This document shows, piece after piece, positions 16,113-24,500 of a DNA stretch of 64,000 bases. Both the position numbers and the translations under genes were made by a program. Position 1 is the first letter of the stretch. Each line of letters starts with the position of its first letter. A model generated the notes under the pieces. It did not search any database and had not been told where the DNA came from. It saw only the letters and a list, made by a program, of their open reading frames with translations. The stretch covers positions 36,192 to 100,191 of the forward strand of contig NZ_CBVI010000015.1 in the NCBI RefSeq assembly GCF_000513195.1, written 5' to 3'. Source of the DNA: Bacteroides timonensis (GTDB lineage Bacteria; Bacteroidota; Bacteroidia; Bacteroidales; Bacteroidaceae).

Positions 16113-17337
16113 CTCATTTGCGACAAAAGCTATACTAATAATAATATCTATTTCAATATCCTATCTACTTGGAGGAGAAAACAGAAACTTATTATTAATC
16201 GGAATGATGTCGTTATCACCTATTACAATTATAAGATATCCATATATATACAAAATAGATATAATACTTATACTATTACTAACAACCATGATAATCTCCT
16301 CAGTGGTCTTTAACCCAATTTCATTAAGATGGAGTACAATCTTATATTCTATAATGTTTTGCTTAACCTTCATGGGATATGTTCGTGTTTTAAGTAAAAG
16401 TTTACTTGAAATATTGGATTATTTAAAAGTAATCAAGTTCTTAATATATGCCTACTGTATTGTATTAATAATTCAACAATACTGTGTCCTCTTTCATCTA
16501 CCCATACTTAATGTTTCTAATTATAATATTTTTAATCCTTGGAAACTTAACACTTTAAGTCCCGAGCCTTCTCATAGTGCTGTTTATCTAGGCATATTAA
16601 TGTATTGTTATTTAACAATTAAAGAATATATTTTTAAAAGGAAGTATAACTTACAATATGATTTTCGTAATGACTGGTGGATATGGGGATGTTTCTTATG
16701 GTCTATGATAACAATGATAAGTGGAACTGCAATATTATATCTTAGTATAATCTGTCTAAAACTATGCAACAAGAAATATATTGCTATTATCCTATTATCA
16801 GCATTTATTGTATCTCCTTTATTACTAAATTCTAATTTCAAGCCGTTAAAACGCACAGCGTCTACAATAAAGGGTACTTTAACGTTAAATGAAAAAGAAA
16901 TAATAAAAGCAGATTTAAGTGCTGCCTTTCGAATAGTTCCAAGCGTAATAGCAATAAAGAATGCAGATATAACAAATGCTAAAACTTGGACTGGAAAAGG
17001 TATTGATTATATGAAAAATGATCTTATAAATCAAATGCCGGCGGTTAATAAAAACACAAAGTCTATTTCAACAGCATTCACATTAGGAGTGGACTATGGA
17101 ATATTATTTTTTCTAATTTGGAGTATTTTTACATTTCTTGTATGTACAGAACGTACAGCTCCAATAAGCTACATATTATGGCTTTTTAGTGTTATGCTAA
17201 ATGGTATTAATGTGCAATTAGTCTGGTTTGCTATCATATTTCTATATACTAATAAATATTTTACCGCAAATGATTATAAAAATTATGCTTGTTTTCGGGA
17301 CACGTCCGGAAGCTATCAAGATGGCGCCTCTTGTTAA
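16087..17337 (+). CDS. Wzy-type O-antigen/capsule repeat-unit polymerase
   Basis: The 416-residue protein has about 10-11 predicted membrane helices and a large loop at roughly 255-330, the usual Wzy layout. Sequence identity among Wzy proteins is low, so the call rests on topology, position and the short segment LSPEPSHSAVYLGIL, which resembles the conserved Pro-Glu-Pro region of O-antigen polymerases. The last 68 bp overlap the start of wecB in another frame, so its final 22 residues are dictated partly by wecB codons. It joins flipped repeat units in the periplasm. Confidence 0.75.
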   Translation: MIFFARLSNSFATKAILIIISISISYLLGGENRNLLLIGMMSLSPITIIRYPYIYKIDIILILLLTTMIISSVVFNPISLRWSTILYSIMFCLTFMGYVRVLSKSLLEILDYLKVIKFLIYAYCIVLIIQQYCVLFHLPILNVSNYNIFNPWKLNTLSPEPSHSAVYLGILMYCYLTIKEYIFKRKYNLQYDFRNDWWIWGCFLWSMITMISGTAILYLSIICLKLCNKKYIAIILLSAFIVSPLLLNSNFKPLKRTASTIKGTLTLNEKEIIKADLSAAFRIVPSVIAIKNADITNAKTWTGKGIDYMKNDLINQMPAVNKNTKSISTAFTLGVDYGILFFLIWSIFTFLVCTERTAPISYILWLFSVMLNGINVQLVWFAIIFLYTNKYFTANDYKNYACFRDTSGSYQDGASC

Positions 17338-18454
17338 GGAATTTCAAAAGCAATCTAAGAAATTTGAAACAATAGTCTGTGTCACAGGACAACATCGTGA
17401 AATGTTGGATCAAGTTTTGGATATTTTTGATATCATACCAAATTTTGATTTGAATATCATGAAACAAGGGCAGGATTTATATGATGTAACATCCAGAGTC
17501 TTGACCGGTATGCGAGATGTACTAAAGACTGCACAACCAGACTTAGTATTTGTTCATGGTGACACAACCACTTCAATGGCAACAGCTCTTGCCGCTTTTT
17601 ATCAACAAATTCCCGTAGGGCACATTGAAGCAGGGTTAAGAACACATAATGTATATAGCCCGTGGCCTGAAGAAATGAATCGACAGATTACGGGACGTAT
17701 TGCCACTTATCATTTCTCGCCTACTATGTTGAGCAAACAAAACTTATTGGATGAAGGAGTAAAAGCAGCTCGGATTGTTGTAACAGGAAATACTGTTATA
17801 GATGCACTGCACATGGTAGTAAAGAAAATAAAAGACAGTAAAACATTACAATTAAAATTAGCAAAAGTGATTAACCAGGTAGGTTACAATACTACACGAC
17901 TTGAAAATGGACGAAAATTAATTCTTATCACAGGACATCGGCGTGAAAACTTTGGTAATGGTTTTATCAGTATGTGCATAGCCATAAAGGATTTGACAAA
18001 GAAATATCCAAATGTAGACTTTGTGTATCCCATGCATCTAAATCCCAATGTGCGTAAACCTATACATGAAGTGTTCGGAAAAGATTTGAGTAATCTTGGT
18101 AATATGTTTTTCATTGAGCCACTCGAATATGTCTCATTCGTATATCTTATGGAAAAATCAACCCTTGTTCTTACTGATAGTGGCGGCATACAGGAAGAGG
18201 CTCCGGGATTAGGTAAGCCCGTACTTGTGATGAGAGATACGACAGAACGTCCAGAAGCTGTAACAGCTGGAACCGTAAAATTGGTAGGCACTGATTACAA
18301 CGAAATAATAAAGGAAGTATCTGCTTTATTGGACAATGATGTTCACTACAAGAAGATGAGTATGGCGATCAATCCTTATGGGGACGGACAAGCTTGTGCC
18401 AGAATTGTAACTTTTTTAAATCAAAAAAATGAAAGTATTATTCCAGTCTCGTAA
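17270..18454 (+). CDS. wecB: UDP-N-acetylglucosamine 2-epimerase, non-hydrolysing
   Basis: This enzyme interconverts UDP-GlcNAc and UDP-ManNAc. With start at ATG 17270 it has 394 residues. Signatures are MLVFGTRPEAIKMAPLV, CVTGQHREMLDQVLDIF, VFVHGDTTTSMATALAAF, GHIEAGLRTHN, PEEMNRQ, FSPT, TGNTVIDAL, TGHRRENFG and LTDSGGIQEEAPGLGKPVLVMRDTTERPEA. The complete set and the length fit the non-hydrolysing WecB class rather than NeuC. A longer frame reaches to 17228 but its extra residues are not family-like. UDP-ManNAc may be a capsule sugar here. It overlaps both neighbouring genes. Confidence 0.93.
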   Translation: MIIKIMLVFGTRPEAIKMAPLVKEFQKQSKKFETIVCVTGQHREMLDQVLDIFDIIPNFDLNIMKQGQDLYDVTSRVLTGMRDVLKTAQPDLVFVHGDTTTSMATALAAFYQQIPVGHIEAGLRTHNVYSPWPEEMNRQITGRIATYHFSPTMLSKQNLLDEGVKAARIVVTGNTVIDALHMVVKKIKDSKTLQLKLAKVINQVGYNTTRLENGRKLILITGHRRENFGNGFISMCIAIKDLTKKYPNVDFVYPMHLNPNVRKPIHEVFGKDLSNLGNMFFIEPLEYVSFVYLMEKSTLVLTDSGGIQEEAPGLGKPVLVMRDTTERPEAVTAGTVKLVGTDYNEIIKEVSALLDNDVHYKKMSMAINPYGDGQACARIVTFLNQKNESIIPVS

Positions 18455-19535
18455 GACCCTTTATAGTGTTCCTGGTGGTGACACTACACAGATATTGAAA
18501 ACCAAAGAATATTTAGAAAAATTAGGTGTAAAAGTTGAAGTGTCTTTGGATTTAACTCCCGACTTATCTGATTATGATATCGTACATGTCTTTAATCTAA
18601 TGCGTCCACAGGAATTATACCTACAAGTGAAAAATGCAAAGAAACAGGGAAAAAAAGTTGCGCTCTCTACGATATATGGACCGTATGAAGAATACGAGAA
18701 AAAAGCGCGTGGCGGTATATTACAGTTATTGAACAATTTGCTTTCTATTACTCAAATAGAGTATTTAAAGGTCATAGCAAGAGCTATTCTGAATTTTGAG
18801 TTTAACAAGGGAACAGCTATTTATTTACTAAATGGCCATAAAAGACTGCAAAAGAAAATCATAAAAATGATTGATGTGTTTTTGCCTAACTCTGATTCGG
18901 AAATGCTGCGAGTGGTTAATGATTTCAATTTAAAAGAGTACAACTATGTGTCAGTAGCTAATGCAGTAGACGTGAATAAGTTTAATTACGATAAGATTCA
19001 AGTATCTCCTGAACTTGAAAAATATAGAGATTGTGTACTTTGTGTTTCTCGTATCGAAGGAAGAAAGAATCAGTTGAACATTATCCGAGCTTGTAAAGAA
19101 CTCCCTTATAAATTCATTTTTATTGGTAAAGCTGGAGCTAACTTTAAAAAGTACTTTGAAAAATGTAAAAAAGAGGCAAACGAAAATACTTTTTTTTGGG
19201 GGCAAATAGAGCATGAAAAGTTACCTCAATTTTACAAGTTGGCCAAGGTTCATATTTTAGCTTCGTGGATGGAAACACCAGGGTTATCTTCTTTGGAAGC
19301 TGGTATTATGCACACTAACGTGGTTGTAACAAAAAAAGGAGATACAGAAGATTACTTTAAAGATTTTGCATTCTATTGTGAACCGAATGATTTGTCTTCT
19401 ATTAAAAACGCTGTAGAAGCTGCTTATAAATCTCCTTTTGATAAAAAACTTCAGGACAGAATTAAAAATAAATACAAGTGGGAAAATACAGCAAGACAAA
19501 CATTGGAAGGATATAATTCTACGATATCGATATAA
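18429..19535 (+). CDS. Glycosyltransferase family 4
   Basis: The 368-residue protein opens with MKVLFQSRKTLYSVPGGDTTQILKTKEYLEKLG, typical of GT4 acceptor domains with a GGD/GGI loop. The donor domain contains CVSRIEGRKNQLNIIRA, FIFIGKAG and SWMETPGLSSLEAGIMHTNVVVTKKGDTEDYF with the E-x7-E pattern. It starts 26 bp before the wecB stop. It is the last AT-rich capsule gene before the 362-bp gap. The sugar is unknown. Confidence 0.88.
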   Translation: MKVLFQSRKTLYSVPGGDTTQILKTKEYLEKLGVKVEVSLDLTPDLSDYDIVHVFNLMRPQELYLQVKNAKKQGKKVALSTIYGPYEEYEKKARGGILQLLNNLLSITQIEYLKVIARAILNFEFNKGTAIYLLNGHKRLQKKIIKMIDVFLPNSDSEMLRVVNDFNLKEYNYVSVANAVDVNKFNYDKIQVSPELEKYRDCVLCVSRIEGRKNQLNIIRACKELPYKFIFIGKAGANFKKYFEKCKKEANENTFFWGQIEHEKLPQFYKLAKVHILASWMETPGLSSLEAGIMHTNVVVTKKGDTEDYFKDFAFYCEPNDLSSIKNAVEAAYKSPFDKKLQDRIKNKYKWENTARQTLEGYNSTISI

Positions 19536-19772
19536 GGACTTGTTATCGAAGCTGACAACCATTTAACCGGAACTATAAATCTTATTTCAGAACTTTATTG
19601 GATTAAGGCGGATTATCATATCCATCTTTTCTCCGGAGAAGAACGAATAGAAGGATAACACAATGCTCACTTTCAATTTTAAGTGAGATTTGGAGAGGTT
19701 TAAGCCTATATTAATAAGACGCGCAATCATACTCCAACTATTCTTCAAGATTATTCATTATACGGCAATCTC

Positions 19773-19855
19773 GATTTGGATTTTCTGGACTTATCACTTG
19801 TTTTTGATTTGGATTTTCTGGACTTGTTCATCCATTTCGGGTTGGATTTTCCGGA
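19773..19855 (+). repeat. Three direct repeats with 33-bp period
   Basis: GATTTGGATTTTCTGGACTT occurs identically at 19773-19792 and 19806-19825, and a degenerate copy (GTTGGATTTTCCGGA) follows at 19841-19855 in register. The third copy contains the probable -33 element of the ATPase promoter, so the earlier copies may be regulator sites or duplicated promoter parts. Confidence 0.85.
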
Positions 19856-19871
19856 ATATAGTGTATCTTTG
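19842..19871 (+). promoter_or_regulatory. Promoter of the AAA/DUF4143 ATPase gene
   Basis: TTG at 19842-19844, a 19-nt spacer and TATCTTTG at 19864-19871 match the Bacteroides -33/-7 consensus. The ATG is 26 bp further on. Confidence 0.7.
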
Positions 19872-19897
19872 TACTGAAACTGAAAGGAATAAATCGT

Positions 19898-21226
19898 ATG
19901 GCACAATATTTTAAGAGACATATAGATGCATATCTAGAAGAATGGAAAGATAGTCCGAACAGGAAACCTTTATTGGTGAGAGGAGCCAGGCAGGTAGGAA
20001 AATCATCTGCTATACGGCATTTGGGAGAGCACTTTAAATATTTTGTTGAGATCAACCTTGAACGCCAGAAGAATATAAAGCCACTGTTCGGAGAGAATCT
20101 GGATGTGAGAAAATTGTGCAGCCAACTTAGCGCCATTTATAACACGCCGATTATTCCCGGAGAAACCCTACTGTTTATAGATGAAATACAGGAATCGCAA
20201 CGCGCCATATCATCACTGCGCTATTTCTATGAAGATTATCCCGAACTGCACGTTACGGCAGCCGGTTCTCTGCTGGAATTTACGTTGAACGAATTGCCGT
20301 CATTCGGCGTAGGAAGGATACGTTCCATGTATATGTACCCCTTCTCTTTTGACGAATTTCTGGAAGCTCAAGGGCTTGGTTTGCAAACTGATTATAAACA
20401 GAATGAAGCAGACTGCGAACATCCGCTTCCTGCACCTCTACATCAGGAAATGATATCTCAACTGCGCTCTTACTATTTGGTGGGCGGTATGCCCGAAGCT
20501 GTGAGAATATGGGTGGAAACTGCCGATTATAATGAATGTTTCGTTGTACATAATGATATATTAGACACCTATCAGGATGATTTCAAGAAATATAAGACGA
20601 GGATTTCACCTTTACTGCTTTCGCAAACATTAAAGTCGGTAGCTCTGCAAGCCGGACAGAAGTTTGTCTATGCACGGGTGAGCGATGGTATTGACGGAAC
20701 AGCAGTAAAAGAAGCACTATCTTTGCTGTCACTCGCCGGGCTGGTTACTCCTGTGACGCATACCGCTGCCAATGGCATCCCATTAGGAGCAGAAATCAAT
20801 GAGAAATTCAGAAAATTCCTCTTCCTGGACGTCGGGCTTATGCAGTCTTTATTAGGTATTCAACCTATGGATATTCTCATTACCAATGAGACTGATTTTG
20901 TAAACAAAGGAGGAATGTCGGAGGTTTTTGCCGGATTGGAGTTGATGAAGTATGCCAGTTATCTAAAGAAAGCCGACTTGTATTATTGGCAACGCACAGA
21001 ACGGAATGCACAAGCTGAAGTAGATTATGTAATCAGCATAAAGGGCAAGATATATCCCATAGAGGTAAAAGCCAATAATTCTGGCAGTATGCAAAGCATG
21101 TATAAGTTCATGGAATTAAAAGGTTCCGATTATGGGATAAGAACAAGTCTTGAACCCTTCTCTTCTTACGAAAAAGTAAAAGTAGTGCCCCTGTATGCAC
21201 TATCAAACAAAGTGTTGCAAGAATAA
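19898..21226 (+). CDS. AAA_14 / DUF4143 ATP-binding protein
   Basis: A 442-residue protein of the AAA_14-DUF4143 family. Walker A is GARQVGKSS at 29-37, Walker B is LLFIDEIQE near residue 95, and AAGSLLEF is sensor 1. The DUF4143 region includes YYLVGGMPEAVRIW and the nuclease-like C-terminal end NAQAEVDYVISIKGKIYPIEVKAN, which resembles the ExK-type restriction-endonuclease fold. Members are common, variably present and mostly uncharacterised. Its base composition is closer to the chromosome than to the adjacent AT-rich capsule genes and it has its own promoter, so it looks like a later insertion into the cluster. Confidence 0.88.
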   Translation: MAQYFKRHIDAYLEEWKDSPNRKPLLVRGARQVGKSSAIRHLGEHFKYFVEINLERQKNIKPLFGENLDVRKLCSQLSAIYNTPIIPGETLLFIDEIQESQRAISSLRYFYEDYPELHVTAAGSLLEFTLNELPSFGVGRIRSMYMYPFSFDEFLEAQGLGLQTDYKQNEADCEHPLPAPLHQEMISQLRSYYLVGGMPEAVRIWVETADYNECFVVHNDILDTYQDDFKKYKTRISPLLLSQTLKSVALQAGQKFVYARVSDGIDGTAVKEALSLLSLAGLVTPVTHTAANGIPLGAEINEKFRKFLFLDVGLMQSLLGIQPMDILITNETDFVNKGGMSEVFAGLELMKYASYLKKADLYYWQRTERNAQAEVDYVISIKGKIYPIEVKANNSGSMQSMYKFMELKGSDYGIRTSLEPFSSYEKVKVVPLYALSNKVLQE

Positions 21227-21259
21227 ACAAAACCGAAACAGAAACTTAGCACAAGATTT

Positions 21260-21385
21260 ATGACTCTGCTCAACGAATATTTCCGCACTAAAACTCTCAG
21301 CTACGGTGTGGAGCGGATGGAACTTTTTGGTTCTGTTTCTCGTAACGAACAAAATAACGAAAGCGATATATTAGTTTTTGTTTAA
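21260..21385 (+). pseudogene. Truncated MNT-type nucleotidyltransferase remnant
   Basis: A 41-codon frame reads ERMELFGSVSRNEQNNESDILVFV and stops. This is the GSxxR...SD motif of minimal nucleotidyltransferases such as MntA-type antitoxins, but the second metal aspartate expected in SDIDV is replaced (SDILV) and everything downstream is missing. It follows the ATPase gene by 33 bp. It is probably non-functional. Confidence 0.6.
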
Positions 21386-21446
21386 ATCTTCCTCCTATAC
21401 TCTTTTAATAGCTTGCTCAAAAAGATTCTGCAAGCAAAAATAATAG

Positions 21447-21491
21447 CAGCTTACGATTTGCGCAAGAACTTCCTGCGTAATTCGTAAGCTG
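21447..21491. repeat. Inverted repeat between remnant and glycosyltransferase
   Basis: CAGCTTACGA at 21447-21456 and TCGTAAGCTG at 21482-21491 are perfect complements flanking 25 nt. There is no T-run, so this is a structured RNA or recombination scar rather than a clear terminator. Confidence 0.6.
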
Positions 21492-21522
21492 TCCAACAAA
21501 AGCATCTAATCTTTTTATATTT

Positions 21523-22605
21523 ATGAAACAAGTAGCTATCGTAGGCATCCAAGGTGTGCCTGCAAAATATGGCGGCTTTGAGACTTTAGTGGAGAACATT
21601 ATCGGTGATAACTGTTGCTCCGAAGTCCGTTATACCGTTTTTTGTAGTGGCAAGGATTATGCCACACGCATGAAAACCTACAAGGGAGCACAACTGAAGT
21701 ATATCCCGCTATTCCATGCCAATGGAATGCAAAGTACTCCTTATGATATCCTGTCGATGCTTAGATGTTTGCGAGGTTATGATACTGTAATCATATTAGG
21801 TGTGTCAGGCTGTATTTTTTTGCCCGTCTTCAGACTGTTGTATCGGAAGCAATTAATAGTGAACATTGACGGGTTGGAACACCGGAGAGCCAAATGGGGT
21901 AAGTTTGCCAGATGGTTTCTGCGAACAAGTGAAGCGATGGCCGTACGCTATGCTGACGTAATCATAGCCGATAATAAAGGAATACAGGACTACGTATGGA
22001 ATACGTATCATAAGAAAGCCGAATTAGTAGCCTATGGAGGAGATCATGCACAAAGAAATGTCACCGAAGAAAAACAGAACGAGATTCTAAGGCAATACGG
22101 AATCGCTCCCGGAAACTATGCCGTCAGCGTATGCCGTATTGAGCCGGAAAACAACTGTCATCTGATCCTGAAAGCCTTTGCTACTTCTGGAAAGAATCTG
22201 GTGTTTGTGGGAAATTGGGAACGGAGCGAATACAGCCGACGACTCAAAGAAGAATATTGCGGTCGAAAAAATATACAGATGGTAGATTCTGTGTATGACC
22301 TCGATATACTCTATGCACTGCGCAACCAATGCAGGTGCTATATCCACGGACATAGTGCAGGCGGCACAAATCCTTCGTTAGTGGAAGCTATGTTTTTCGG
22401 CAAACCGATTTTAGCTTACGACGTGATTTATAATCGCGAGACAACAGAAAACGAAGCTCATTACTTCAAAACAAGTGAAGAACTGGTAGAATTGCTACAT
22501 GACAGCCCCGAGGGTGGATACAAGATGCGGGAGATTGCAAGGCAACATTATACCTGGGCTTTTATAGCTCAACAATATAAAGCATTACTTTCATCCCACA
22601 AATAA
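21523..22605 (+). CDS. DUF1972-containing GT4 glycosyltransferase
   Basis: The 360-residue product starts KQVAIVGIQGVPAKYGGFETLVENI, the signature of DUF1972, which occurs at the N-terminus of rhamnosyltransferases such as WchF/Cps-type enzymes. Also visible are NIDGLEHRRAKWG, IIADNKGIQDYV, AVSVCRIEPENNCHLILKAF and a donor site, HGHSAGGTNPSLVEAMFFGKPILAYD. It often adds the second sugar of the repeat unit. It is the final gene of the plus-strand cluster and is followed by a strong hairpin. No initiating sugar-phosphate transferase was found next to it. Confidence 0.88.
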   Translation: MKQVAIVGIQGVPAKYGGFETLVENIIGDNCCSEVRYTVFCSGKDYATRMKTYKGAQLKYIPLFHANGMQSTPYDILSMLRCLRGYDTVIILGVSGCIFLPVFRLLYRKQLIVNIDGLEHRRAKWGKFARWFLRTSEAMAVRYADVIIADNKGIQDYVWNTYHKKAELVAYGGDHAQRNVTEEKQNEILRQYGIAPGNYAVSVCRIEPENNCHLILKAFATSGKNLVFVGNWERSEYSRRLKEEYCGRKNIQMVDSVYDLDILYALRNQCRCYIHGHSAGGTNPSLVEAMFFGKPILAYDVIYNRETTENEAHYFKTSEELVELLHDSPEGGYKMREIARQHYTWAFIAQQYKALLSSHK

Positions 22606-22684
22606 CTAACCATCTTCACAAAAGAAAATTCATCAGTAAAATATTTTATAAGCTATCCGTACTTATCTTATTATTTATAGCGGC

Positions 22685-22740
22685 AAAGTGCCGAAAACAA
22701 TCACCCTACCTGGCGATTGTTTCCGGCACTTTCTTTATAG
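22685..22740. terminator. Long hairpin terminator between convergent genes
   Basis: AAAGTGCCG... at 22685-22705 pairs with ...CGGCACTTT at 22712-22732 over 21 bp with two mismatches and a 6-nt loop, followed by a pyrimidine-rich tail. It probably ends both the capsule cluster and the amino-sugar operon. Confidence 0.75.
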
Positions 22741-22767
22741 AAGAGTCATAGGAAGGAAAAACATTCA

Positions 22768-24489
22768 TCATTTTCCCAACGTCCAGTGAATAGCATTCCT
22801 GAACATCTTCGTGAAGTCTTCCGTCTCATACAACCTCTTGCTATGCCCTATCTGGAAATAAACGTTGCGTGCCTTTTTGCCTTCGTTCACCCATACCACA
22901 GGATGGTCGCCCATCTTGATGTCCGAAGCAGGCGTATAGGTAGCCTCATCAACACTGGCTAACACATGCACATTCGGACGTGGACTCTTGTCATAAGTGT
23001 ACCACTCATCATCAGGCACCACGAAAGAAGCCTGCACTCCCTTCATCACCGGGTGTTTCTTATCCTCCACAAGCACCATACCATCAGCAAGCGGCGCTAT
23101 ATAATTCTGGAAACGTACACCACCCATAAAATCAGAGAACCATTGCCACAATGGAAAACCGTCAAACTCACCCAACAAAGTGGCATGATGGAAACCGATC
23201 CAACCACCTTTACCTTCCTCTATATATTTAACGAAAGCATCTTCCGCCTCTTTCGGCCATGTATAAGGAGGATAATCCAACTGGATAATCAGGTTGAACT
23301 GAGACAGATAAGTCTCCGTAATAGATTTGGCATTGTTTATCTCGGTAATGCTGAAATTCATCTTTCCACTTTCATCGGTCAGCCACTTCAGACCCGCATC
23401 CGTAAATCCGCCATGCTGACCACCTCTTTCCGTCAATACCAGCACCTTAGTTCTGTGCTTCTTACCAAGCAGATTCTCTGCCACCGTACGACGTAAATCT
23501 CCTTGCTCATTATCACCACTATAGTCCCAATACATACCGCCCAATAAATCTCTATCCAAGATATATTGGCACTTGATTGCCAGTGAACGGGCATTTTCAA
23601 AGCCGAATACCAGCGTATCATTCTTATTAACCAGATAAGGAACCTGTGCAACCGTATCCCACTTTTCAGTATAATCACCACTGGTGCTTCCTACTTTATT
23701 AAAATCCTGAAAACTGGGATAGCCATCTCCACCACGGCCATAAAAAGGCATCCCCATCACCAGCATGGAAGGGGGTACACCGGCTTTCAGATGCGCAGTA
23801 ACAGCCTCATCCGACGTAATGCCTCCGCTGTTTGCAGACCGATAAAGTGCCGAATGGTGTTTCGGGGCAGAGGCCATGTCATAAGCCATGATATTCACAA
23901 AGTTAATAAAAGGAAGAATAGCTTTGAAGTCGATATACTTCGCTGAAGCCACAGTGGCAAGTGTCAATTCCTTCTGATCACCTATCGCTGCCCTGATATC
24001 TTTCATCAGAAGTGTAAAGTTCTCCGTGTCATCGGGTGAAGCTGAAATGTTCGCCATGGAACTCGTGGGATATTCCCAATCGATATCGATGCCATCCAGA
24101 TCAAATTCCTTCACTACCCGGTCACAATCCTTAGCAAATGCCCGGCGATATTCATCATTGGCAGCCATTTCACTGAAACGTCCACTCCCCCATCCGCCGA
24201 CAGACAGAAGTACTTTCAATTCAGGATTTAGCTTCTTCAGGTCCACAATCTGTTTCAAGCGTTCTTCATTGTCAATCCTGACGCCATCAAAACTTTCGTT
24301 TACATGACCGAAAGCATAATTAATATGCGTCATGTACTGGGGTTCCGGCATGATGTCACTCCAAGAAGTTACATACGCCACAATCACTTTGGAACTCAAG
24401 GGGTTCGCTGTGCTTTCCCCCGACTTGGTGGTGCTGCATGAAGCCAATATGGCTAAAGCAGCCGCCATCATCATTCTAATCTTCTTCAT
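22768..24489 (-). CDS. Lipoprotein with GH18 glycosidase and ThuA-like domains
   Basis: A 573-residue protein. The signal peptide ends in the lipobox LASC (C18). Residues about 35-345 form a GH18 chitinase-type barrel with LLSVGGWG at 94-101 and the catalytic DGIDIDWEYP at 132-141 (acid E139). From about 350 to the end is a ThuA-like domain beginning KVLVLTERGGQHGG, with IGFHHATLLGEF inside. GH18 enzymes cut beta-1,4-GlcNAc links in chitin or N-glycans. ThuA-like domains are linked to sugar metabolism but the activity is less clear. It ends an operon with transporter, NagB and ROK genes. Membrane anchoring is expected, but which membrane and which side cannot be read. Confidence 0.88.
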   Translation of the reverse strand: MKKIRMMMAAALAILASCSTTKSGESTANPLSSKVIVAYVTSWSDIMPEPQYMTHINYAFGHVNESFDGVRIDNEERLKQIVDLKKLNPELKVLLSVGGWGSGRFSEMAANDEYRRAFAKDCDRVVKEFDLDGIDIDWEYPTSSMANISASPDDTENFTLLMKDIRAAIGDQKELTLATVASAKYIDFKAILPFINFVNIMAYDMASAPKHHSALYRSANSGGITSDEAVTAHLKAGVPPSMLVMGMPFYGRGGDGYPSFQDFNKVGSTSGDYTEKWDTVAQVPYLVNKNDTLVFGFENARSLAIKCQYILDRDLLGGMYWDYSGDNEQGDLRRTVAENLLGKKHRTKVLVLTERGGQHGGFTDAGLKWLTDESGKMNFSITEINNAKSITETYLSQFNLIIQLDYPPYTWPKEAEDAFVKYIEEGKGGWIGFHHATLLGEFDGFPLWQWFSDFMGGVRFQNYIAPLADGMVLVEDKKHPVMKGVQASFVVPDDEWYTYDKSPRPNVHVLASVDEATYTPASDIKMGDHPVVWVNEGKKARNVYFQIGHSKRLYETEDFTKMFRNAIHWTLGK

Positions 24490-24500
24490 AAGTATTATAA

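Larger units (their letters stand above)
19536..19897. other. Non-coding gap with 33-bp repeats and a promoter
   Basis: No convincing gene is seen in these 362 bp. A small hairpin (CTCACTT at 19666-19672, AAGTGAG at 19681-19687) could end the preceding transcript. Three direct repeats with a 33-bp period follow at 19773, 19806 and 19839, then a promoter for the ATPase gene. Confidence 0.7.

Noticed and set aside
17270..18454. Hydrolysing UDP-GlcNAc 2-epimerase (NeuC) to feed the sialate pathway
   Set aside because: The motif set and length fit the non-hydrolysing WecB class, so it cannot be taken as a source of free ManNAc.
22768..24489. Two separate genes for GH18 and ThuA proteins
   Set aside because: The frame is uninterrupted, and no start or gap separates the two domains, so it is a genuine fusion.
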